DNA of 11,570 nt from an uncultured Planctomycetota bacterium (GTDB taxonomy: Bacteria > Planctomycetota > Phycisphaerae > Sedimentisphaerales > Anaerobacaceae). Shown here piece by piece: positions 6,195 through 11,570 of the stretch (the stretch's first letter is position 1; every line of letters starts with the position of its first letter). The notes beneath the pieces are model-generated. The model was not told the origin of the DNA and did no database searches. It saw only the letters and a list, made by a program, of their open reading frames with translations. The stretch is taken from positions 1-11,570 of the forward strand of contig CAIYOL010000287.1 of NCBI GenBank assembly GCA_903927855.1, written 5' to 3'. A program made the position numbers and the translations under genes.

Positions 6195-7670
6195 CTACCC
6201 CCTGAAAATAGCGATGCGAAGCCTATTCAGGGTTTGAAATGATTCCTTAGGTTCTTGCTCGACCGTTAACAAACCGCTGTTGGCTATAGTGCTGTCATCT
6301 GTATCGGCAAGGTTTGAATATGTCACCCTCTCGACAAATGGTTTGCTAAGGGCTATCTTATAAAATTGCTCAATCCATTGTCCCTGCCGTGATTGGTCCC
6401 ACTTCTCGTGCCATACCCCGGCAACTTCGCCATCGTATAAACCGCTGCCATCTTGGCTCGGAACTTCCACCTCGGTTATATATAAGGGCTTGGCTATGGG
6501 CGCAAAGTAATCCAAACCTGCCGATATCTGCATCATATCTCTAATGTGCATACCGGCTTGATCCTTGCCGAAATGCATTGCCAGCCCGAACGCATCAAAA
6601 CTAATACCACTCTGAACTACCATATCCACATACACTAATGGCGGAATGGTATTAGCCGCTGTTGCATAATATTCGCCCCACAAATTGCTGATTTCTATTA
6701 TCTTCAAGGCTCTGTCGCTTCCCTGTTTTACGGCCATATTGACCGCACGGGTCATTTCCAAAACCTGCTCGAAGCTGAACCCGAAGTAATTAAATACGTT
6801 AAGACCGCTTACAACACGCCACGCATGAATATTGCCTGAGTATCGTGTGACCATATTTGAAACGAATTGATACGCAGCTTCGCGAATCTTCTCAAACCCG
6901 GCTTCGCTCTTTAAGAGCCATTTGGGCAAATATTCTTTTGAGAAGCAAAGTAGCGGACCTGCACCGATTGCGATTTTCTTCTTACTAAATGCTTCGACGC
7001 AGGCATCAACTGTTGAAAAATCATAAGTGCCCTTATGGAACTCTATCTGGGCCCAATTTACAGGTATCGTTACAAAACCGAATAATTTGAGCAGCTTCTC
7101 AAGATACTCGGGGGTGGTAATTCTTTTAGTGTCTACTTGACAGCCAAGGCACCCCTTGCCGAAGCCATGGTTCTTGCTTCTTGCATCGAAAAGTGAGTCG
7201 GCTTGTTCCCCCGCCAGCTTCTCGGAGAAAACTATGGCTTTTTCAAGTGACTTGTCTGCTAATTTAGATGCCAGGGGGGCGTCTGAAATGTTTTGAACCG
7301 CCTGGATAAATAAATCCTGTGCTTCTTTGGAAAAATCTGCTAAACCCTCTAATTGATTGAAAAATGACCAATCCTCTCGCTTGTTAATGATTTGCATTAA
7401 CTTTGCACGTGCTATCTCGACATTTAAATTATATGGCTGCTCTCTTTCTGGCAGACACGTTGTCGGTAAAAGCACCTTGCCAAAGCCGTCAATGGGCCAC
7501 AGCAGGGCCAGTCCTGCCGTCTCCAGATTTGGCTTTTCACACTCGATAACACCGTCTTTGAATGTAATCTGCGCTCGGCGAATGGTAATGCCGTCGGTCC
7601 CGAAAAGATAAGCTCCGCACAACGTGAATTTATCAACCACCTTGCCGTTTTTAAAAACCTGAAATCTCAT
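6195..7670 (-). CDS. GH10-like TIM-barrel protein, probably catalytically altered, cytoplasmic
   Basis: The 491-residue product has an N-terminal region of about 170 residues (strand-rich 1-80, then helical) unlike standard GH10, followed by a GH10-type barrel (about 172-488). Recognisable barrel landmarks are FVTIPVNWAQIEFHKGTYDF (199-218), matching the TPENEMKWE...G.F.F stretch, then IHAWRVV (281-287), FDAFGLAMH (358-366) and LYITEVEV (396-403). The nucleophile Glu is kept (Glu400 in ITE), but the acid/base Glu of the WDVVNE motif aligns with Gly289 (WRVVSG), the WHSQ motif aligns with LCFS (240-243), and the late active-site Trp aligns with Ser452. There is no signal peptide, so it should stay in the cytoplasm. 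An endo-xylanase label is therefore unsafe; a carbohydrate-binding or sensor role, or different chemistry, is possible. ATG at 7670 follows a weak TTGAGA site, behind its own promoter, and it heads the ComEA-like/glycosyltransferase series. Confidence 0.8.
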   Translation of the reverse strand: MRFQVFKNGKVVDKFTLCGAYLFGTDGITIRRAQITFKDGVIECEKPNLETAGLALLWPIDGFGKVLLPTTCLPEREQPYNLNVEIARAKLMQIINKREDWSFFNQLEGLADFSKEAQDLFIQAVQNISDAPLASKLADKSLEKAIVFSEKLAGEQADSLFDARSKNHGFGKGCLGCQVDTKRITTPEYLEKLLKLFGFVTIPVNWAQIEFHKGTYDFSTVDACVEAFSKKKIAIGAGPLLCFSKEYLPKWLLKSEAGFEKIREAAYQFVSNMVTRYSGNIHAWRVVSGLNVFNYFGFSFEQVLEMTRAVNMAVKQGSDRALKIIEISNLWGEYYATAANTIPPLVYVDMVVQSGISFDAFGLAMHFGKDQAGMHIRDMMQISAGLDYFAPIAKPLYITEVEVPSQDGSGLYDGEVAGVWHEKWDQSRQGQWIEQFYKIALSKPFVERVTYSNLADTDDSTIANSGLLTVEQEPKESFQTLNRLRIAIFRG

Positions 7671-7685
7671 TTTTTCTCAACTTTA

Positions 7686-7700
7686 TCCGCCTCCGGCGGA
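7686..7700. repeat. Palindrome copy 1 (TCCGCC-n3-GGCGGA)
   Basis: A perfect 6-bp stem with a 3-nt loop, preceded on the plus strand by TTTA. It lies in the transcribed leader of the GH10-like gene, ending 15 nt before its ATG, and on that strand contains GGAGG. It might affect translation, but may simply be one copy of a small repeated palindrome. Confidence 0.7.
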
Positions 7701-7734
7701 GTAAACCTGTCTGTCTCGCGTAACTTGTCGTCGA

Positions 7735-7762
7735 ATTATAGCAGTTACACACTTAAACGCAA
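7735..7762 (-). promoter_or_regulatory. Extended -10 promoter for the GH10-like gene
   Basis: On the minus strand a -35-like TTGCGT (7757-7762) is followed by a 16-bp spacer and a perfect TATAAT (7735-7740) preceded by TGC, which gives an extended -10 (TGnTATAAT). The transcript would begin near 7728, leaving a leader of about 58 nt that includes palindrome copy 1. This supports separating the GH10-like operon from the GAF-like gene upstream. Confidence 0.55.
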
Positions 7763-7773
7763 TTAAATTTATC

Positions 7774-7786
7774 CCGCCTTCGGTGG
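7774..7786. repeat. Palindrome copy 2 (CCGCC-n3-GGTGG)
   Basis: A degenerate copy of the same element, with TTTATCC before it on the plus strand. The stem is 5 bp with one G-T pair and a TTC loop. It lies just upstream of the -35 of the GH10-like promoter. Confidence 0.55.
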
Positions 7787-7833
7787 ACTTTTGCCGAATT
7801 TCAGAATGCCGAATTCACGGAGTGCACAATTTT

Positions 7834-7850
7834 ATCCGCCCCCGGCGGAT
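7834..7850. repeat. Palindrome copy 3 (ATCCGCC-n3-GGCGGAT)
   Basis: A perfect 7-bp stem with a CCC loop, preceded on the plus strand by TTTT. It begins 4 bp beyond the stop codon of the GAF-like gene. On the transcribed strand it is followed by AAAATTG rather than a T-run, so it is not a standard intrinsic terminator, although a stem just after the stop could protect the mRNA end. Confidence 0.7.
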
Positions 7851-7854
7851 TACG

Positions 7855-8385
7855 TCAATTTGAGGATGTTTCTTTTTGTGTGTATGAACTTAGCTGTTTT
7901 CTCTGAAGCTCACAAAGGAGATTATTTCTCTCAATCAGCTTGGCTATCAAACCGGCTTGATTGAGTAATGTTTCAACCAGGTCAATATTTATCAAGGTCG
8001 ATTCAGGACTGTATTGAGGTAGGATAATAACAACGTATCCGCATTCGGTTTGTTCGGTGGCCAATTCTGCCGCCACAATGCCGCAGTCGTCCGCCTGTGT
8101 TATAACCGGCTCAGTACCATCGTCGATTTTGGCGCAAAGTTTACTCCAAAAAGAATCGCGGACGCTCAGCTTGGAAAATTTCTCAGGGTCGCTGACCCAT
8201 CTGTGGCCTTCCCTGTCCATAATTATCACAATAGGCCCGCGCTCAGGCAGAATGTCAAAAATCTCTTTCGCTATCTGCTCATCTAACGCACAATTTGGTG
8301 AAACCAGCCAATCCCCTATATCCATTCGATAGACCCCTTCTATGGGAAATAGTTCTAACCCGAAACCTCGGTATATTCTGCACAC
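7855..8385 (-). CDS. Hypothetical protein with GAF-like C-terminal part
   Basis: The product has 176 residues, no signal peptide and no membrane span. I do not recognise the family. The second half (GIVAAELATEQTECGYVVIILPQYS, about 103-127, then a long helix about 133-160 ending LIERNNLL) has the strand-strand-helix order that closes GAF sensor domains, which often end in a similar ALENARLL-type helix. A GAF-like small-molecule or regulatory domain is therefore a guess from pattern. The start is uncertain: GTG at 8385 has AGAGAAG 2 nt upstream, while an internal ATG at 8325 has AAGGGG at a better 8-nt spacing and would give 156 residues. The frame stays open 7 codons upstream of the GTG to a TAA at 8407-8409. 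It precedes the GH10-like gene by 184 bp. Confidence 0.7.
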   Translation of the reverse strand: MCRIYRGFGLELFPIEGVYRMDIGDWLVSPNCALDEQIAKEIFDILPERGPIVIIMDREGHRWVSDPEKFSKLSVRDSFWSKLCAKIDDGTEPVITQADDCGIVAAELATEQTECGYVVIILPQYSPESTLINIDLVETLLNQAGLIAKLIERNNLLCELQRKQLSSYTQKETSSN

Positions 8386-8444
8386 AACTTCTCTTAACTG
8401 GCCGATTTATGCCGCAAAACAAATCTGCAGAATTAAGTGCTCGA

Positions 8445-8472
8445 CTTATAGGACCTGCTTACCGCTTGTCTA
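8445..8472 (-). promoter_or_regulatory. Possible promoter of the GAF-like gene
   Basis: On the minus strand TAGACA (8467-8472, five of six matches to TTGACA) is followed by a 16-bp spacer and TATAAG (8445-8450, five of six matches to TATAAT). A start near 8438 would give a leader of about 52 nt to the GTG at 8385. It is a fair match but unproven in this AT-rich region. Confidence 0.4.
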
Positions 8473-8529
8473 TATACGAGTCTTCGTTGGCAAAAAATGG
8501 TTGCATATTGCTTCTGGAGGCCTTATTTT

Positions 8530-8561
8530 GCTGATAAAATTATTGTCCTAAGCTGATAAAA
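8530..8561 (+). promoter_or_regulatory. Direct repeats GCTGATAAAA spaced 22 bp, possible operator
   Basis: GCTGATAAAA occurs at 8530-8539 and again at 8552-8561, two helical turns apart and on the same face of the DNA, 54-86 bp before the GH115 ATG. Paired direct half-sites at about 21-22 bp are typical of AraC-family activators. The repeats are AT-rich, so chance is not excluded. The divergent region (8386-8615) shows no clear sigma70 promoter for GH115, which would suit a gene needing an activator. Confidence 0.35.
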
Positions 8562-8615
8562 CTGACTGCTCGATTATCTATTTTTTGGAAAACACGATTT
8601 ATTAGAGTGTATAAA

Positions 8616-11531
8616 ATGAAAACGACGATTAGAATGACCTTTTTCTTGTTGATAAGTTGCAGTTCCCTGAATGCGAAGGTCAACGACATTGTTAAACAGA
8701 ATTATGAAGGAGGAGACTTTAAACTCATTTTCAACAACACCGCCGCCGCTATTTACTATGATTCAAACGACTATAAAGTCGTTGAAATCGCGGTAAACCT
8801 CCTTGCTGAAGATATTAAAAACGTTACCGGCCTGATGCCGCCCGTCTGCACTGATTTAAAACAAATCAAAGATAGCGCCGTAATCGTTGGGACCATCGGA
8901 CACAGCAAACTTATAGACCAGCTAATCAAACAAGGCAAAATCAACCACGCTGGTATCACAGGACAGTGGGAAACGTACGCCTTGCAGGTTGTCGAAAAAC
9001 CTTTCCCGAATATCGACTCCGCTTTGGTCATTTTTGGCAGCGACAGAAGAGGAACTGCCTACGGCGCCTTTGAATTGTCTAAACAAATCGGTGTCTCCCC
9101 CTGGTATTGGTGGGCTGACGTGCCTGTTCAAAAAAAGAAAAATCTGGTTATCAAAAAAGGGTTCTGCTCCGATGGACCGCCTTCAGTAAAGTACCGGGGT
9201 ATTTTTATCAACGATGAAGATTGGGGCATCAAACCTTGGGCTTCCAAAACCTTCGACCCGCAATTGGGTGACATCGGCCCTAAAACTTATAAGAAAGTCT
9301 TTGAACTGCTTTTAAGACTGAAAGCAAACCATTGCTGGCCTGCGATGCACGAATGCACTAAACCGTTTAATTATTATACAGATAACAAGAAAGTCGCAGA
9401 TGATTACGCTATTGTTATGGGTTCGGCGCATTGCGAGCCGCTGCTGTTTAATAACGCTACCGAATGGGACACAAACACAATGGGGGAATGGCGTTATGAC
9501 ACCAATAAAGAAAATATCTGCAAGGTATTAGACAAGCGTGTTTCGGAAAACGGCAAGTTTGAGAACGTGTACACTGTTGGTCTGCGCGGGATGCATGACC
9601 GGGAAATGAGGGGCAATTTGAAATTAGAGGAACGAATCGCCCTGCTCGAGCAGGTTTTCGCGGATGAGAGAAAAATCCTGACCACTCATATAGATAAAAA
9701 AATCACCGAAATCCCTCAGGTCTTTATCCCCTATAAAGAAGTTATGACGCTCTACAACAATGGCCTGAAGGTCCCGGAGGATGTTACCTTAATGTGGGTG
9801 GATGATAATTTCGGGTACATTCGCCGATTGAGCGACCCCCTTGAAATCAAACGGCCGGGCGGCGCAGGAGTATATTATCATATTAGTTACTTGGGACCGC
9901 CTCATGAATACCTGTGGTTATGCTCCACACCACCGGCTCTGATTTGGGAGGAGATGACAAAAGCCTACAATTTTAACGCAAGAAAAGTCTGGATAGTCAA
10001 CGTCGGAGATATCAAGCCCTCCGAATATGACACAAGCTTCTTTCTCGACCTCGCGTGGGATATTAATGTGGTTGACCATACCAATGTGTCATCCCACCTT
10101 TCTCAATGGCTTGCATCGACTTTTGGTCAGGAAAACGCAGAAGAACTGACAGCTATTATGAACGAATTTTACGCCTTGTCACTTGAGAGAAAACCCGAAT
10201 TTATGAGCTTCGGCGATGAATTCGCATTCTATCATTGGTCCGAGTTGTGGCAGGACACCGAATACAGCTTCGTCAATTATCGCGAGGCGGAAAGACGCCT
10301 CCAGCGGTTTGAAAACATCAGTGATAAAGCCGTCAAACTCTACGAAAAAATGCCCGACAATTTAAAACCTGCTTATTTCGAGCTGGTCTATTATCCCGTC
10401 GTAGCGTCCGATTATATGAATCGCAAAATACTGCTGGCACAGAAAAATAGATGGTATGCCAAACAGCAAAGAAGCGGCACCAATGATATCGGGCACCAGG
10501 TAAAAGGTTTCTATGACAAAATCCGGGACATCACCGAACAATATAATCAATTGCTGGACGGAAAATGGAAATATATGTTGTCTTCGGAGCAGAATAAGAA
10601 CGCTGTTTACTATCAGATGCCTCCTCTCGAAACCATCGATGTTCATCAAAAAGCTGAAATGGGTATTTTCGTAGAAGGTGATATGCCGAACGAGGGAATT
10701 AATTACGTCCATACGTTGCCCTGCTTCAATTCTATCTACGATGTGAATTATTTCATCGAAATCTTCAATAAAGGCAAAACACCCTTCGAGTGGAAAGCCG
10801 CTCCGGCCCAGAAATGGATTAAGCTGAGCAAGGTCAAAGGAATGATTGATACCGAAGAGCGCATCTTTGTAAACATTGATTGGGCGCTGGCCCCGAAGCA
10901 GGAACAGTTACAAGGTACGATTGAAATCCAGGGCACAGGCGGCAAAGAAACGGTTTATGTAAATTGTTTTAACCCCGCCAAACCCGCAAAAAGTGAATTA
11001 AAAAACATCTTCGTTGAGGATGGCGGAGTCATTTCCGTCTCTGCAGAAAATTATAGTCGGAAGGTGGGATCAGCCGGTACTTCATGGGACACCATCGATG
11101 GTCTGGGATTGACCGGCAAGTCGGTTATCGTGTCCCCTGTAACTGCTGATTCGCCGTATTCTTCGAGCAACGATTCTCCACACCTCGAATATGATATTTT
11201 CACCTTTAATTGCGGCATTGTTGAGGTCCATTCTTTTGTTCTGCCGGTCTTCCCAATTAATAGTTTCCGAAGCGCACAGTACGCCGTTTCTATCGACGAT
11301 GGTCGGCCGCAATGCATAGACATCAGCGCACCTGAATACAGCGCCCAGTGGAAAGCAAACGTCAGAAGAAACGCTTCAAAAAATATCACACGCCATTACA
11401 TAGACAAGCCAGGAAAACACACCCTCAAAATCTGGGCCGTTGATACAGGTATGGCGATTGATAAAATCATAATCGACATAGGAGGACTCAAATTGTCCTA
11501 CCTCGGCCCGGAGGAAACTCGCGTTCGGTAA
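8616..11531 (+). CDS. Exported GH115 alpha-glucuronidase
   Basis: This is a GH115-family enzyme; characterised members remove (4-O-methyl-)glucuronic acid from glucuronoxylan, including internal side chains. The 971-residue length includes the C-terminal beta domain of the family (about 805-963). The catalytic barrel shows VKYRGIFINDEDWG (191-204), YTVGLRGMHDREMRG (319-333), IPYKEVMTLY (371-380) and LMWVDDNFGYIRRL (392-405). Asp328 and Glu375 sit in the segments that hold the acidic residues implicated in catalysis in studied GH115 enzymes. The N-terminus is an export signal: Lys/Arg, then MTFFLLI, then either lipobox L-I-S-C with Cys15 or a signal peptidase I site after Ala20. The ATG at 8616 is preferred over an in-frame GTG three codons upstream because it precedes the MKTTIR signal start; there is no clear Shine-Dalgarno. 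It is divergent from the GAF-like gene and followed after 32 bp by another start. Confidence 0.93.
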   Translation: MKTTIRMTFFLLISCSSLNAKVNDIVKQNYEGGDFKLIFNNTAAAIYYDSNDYKVVEIAVNLLAEDIKNVTGLMPPVCTDLKQIKDSAVIVGTIGHSKLIDQLIKQGKINHAGITGQWETYALQVVEKPFPNIDSALVIFGSDRRGTAYGAFELSKQIGVSPWYWWADVPVQKKKNLVIKKGFCSDGPPSVKYRGIFINDEDWGIKPWASKTFDPQLGDIGPKTYKKVFELLLRLKANHCWPAMHECTKPFNYYTDNKKVADDYAIVMGSAHCEPLLFNNATEWDTNTMGEWRYDTNKENICKVLDKRVSENGKFENVYTVGLRGMHDREMRGNLKLEERIALLEQVFADERKILTTHIDKKITEIPQVFIPYKEVMTLYNNGLKVPEDVTLMWVDDNFGYIRRLSDPLEIKRPGGAGVYYHISYLGPPHEYLWLCSTPPALIWEEMTKAYNFNARKVWIVNVGDIKPSEYDTSFFLDLAWDINVVDHTNVSSHLSQWLASTFGQENAEELTAIMNEFYALSLERKPEFMSFGDEFAFYHWSELWQDTEYSFVNYREAERRLQRFENISDKAVKLYEKMPDNLKPAYFELVYYPVVASDYMNRKILLAQKNRWYAKQQRSGTNDIGHQVKGFYDKIRDITEQYNQLLDGKWKYMLSSEQNKNAVYYQMPPLETIDVHQKAEMGIFVEGDMPNEGINYVHTLPCFNSIYDVNYFIEIFNKGKTPFEWKAAPAQKWIKLSKVKGMIDTEERIFVNIDWALAPKQEQLQGTIEIQGTGGKETVYVNCFNPAKPAKSELKNIFVEDGGVISVSAENYSRKVGSAGTSWDTIDGLGLTGKSVIVSPVTADSPYSSSNDSPHLEYDIFTFNCGIVEVHSFVLPVFPINSFRSAQYAVSIDDGRPQCIDISAPEYSAQWKANVRRNASKNITRHYIDKPGKHTLKIWAVDTGMAIDKIIIDIGGLKLSYLGPEETRVR

Positions 11532-11553
11532 CAAGTAGTCTTTAACCTATTTC

Positions 11554-11557
11554 AGGA
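11554..11557 (+). promoter_or_regulatory. Ribosome binding site of the next gene
   Basis: AGGA followed by AAA and, 6 nt later, an ATG at 11564. The spacing is ideal and supports a further gene downstream of GH115 in the same transcript. Confidence 0.55.
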
Positions 11558-11563
11558 AAAACT

Positions 11564-11570
11564 ATGAATA
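11564..11570 (+). CDS. Start of a downstream gene, cut by the window end
   Basis: An ATG (Met-Asn, then the window ends) lies 32 bp after the GH115 stop behind a well-placed AGGA. Only two codons are visible, so nothing can be said about the product. By position it should be co-transcribed with GH115 and may belong to the same polysaccharide-use locus. Confidence 0.45.

Noticed and set aside
7682..7850. Palindromes as rho-independent terminators
   Set aside because: On the strand that is transcribed across them the stems are followed by AAA-rich and not T-rich sequence; the T-runs lie on the 5' side only.
8401..8414. Possible sigma54 promoter (GGCATAAATCGGCC on the minus strand)
   Set aside because: The GG-to-GC spacing and the -12 element do not match the TGGCAC-N5-TTGC pattern.
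8295..8551. Two overlapping plus-strand open frames (79 and 69 codons) in the divergent region
   Set aside because: They mostly run antisense to the GAF-like gene, have no ribosome binding site and show no protein-like pattern.
6195..11531. GH10-like and GH115 genes read as a simple xylan-degrading pair
   Set aside because: They are on opposite strands, the GH10-like protein is not exported and lacks the acid/base residue, so shared function in xylan breakdown is not supported.

Overview
The window reads as chromosomal DNA from a Gram-negative bacterium. It carries a Kdo transferase (waaA), at least one lipoprotein and a ComEA-like protein. The best taxonomic guess is a Planctomycetota/Phycisphaerae-type genome (Sedimentisphaerales-like). 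That guess rests on a large GH115 alpha-glucuronidase, a GT-C glycosyltransferase fused to TPRs, a non-secreted GH10-like protein, planctomycete-looking conserved hypotheticals and low-complexity repeats in non-coding DNA. It is an inference and no marker gene settles it.

Layout. Positions 1-204 are non-coding, with repeat-like sequence and a good sigma70-type promoter (132-160) in front of waaA (205-1509, plus). Convergent to it, with a 20-bp gap, is a long minus-strand series. Listed in transcription order it is: a GAF-like hypothetical (8385-7855); after a 184-bp gap with palindromes and a promoter, a GH10-like protein (7670-6195); a ComEA-like helix-hairpin-helix membrane protein (6169-5810); a GT-C glycosyltransferase with C-terminal TPRs (5767-3872); a small Cys-containing hypothetical (3806-3318); a LolA-like lipoprotein (3314-2448); and a stand-alone homocysteine S-methyltransferase domain (2432-1530). 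Spacings after 7670 are 3 to 65 bp, so 7670-1530 may be one transcript or two. A 230-bp divergent region (8386-8615) separates this block from an exported GH115 alpha-glucuronidase (8616-11531, plus). The start of one more plus-strand gene lies at the very end (11564).

How the parts may work together. waaA belongs to LPS core assembly. The GT-C/TPR protein and LolA-like lipoprotein also point to envelope work. GH115 points to use of glucuronoxylan-type plant polysaccharide and probably opens a catabolic gene set continuing off the window. The GH10-like gene looks like a xylanase partner of GH115, but it has no signal peptide and lacks the catalytic acid/base and other GH10 active-site residues, so it is probably not a xylanase. 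That protein and its operon are the most interesting content here. No mobile element, tRNA, rRNA or CRISPR array was seen.
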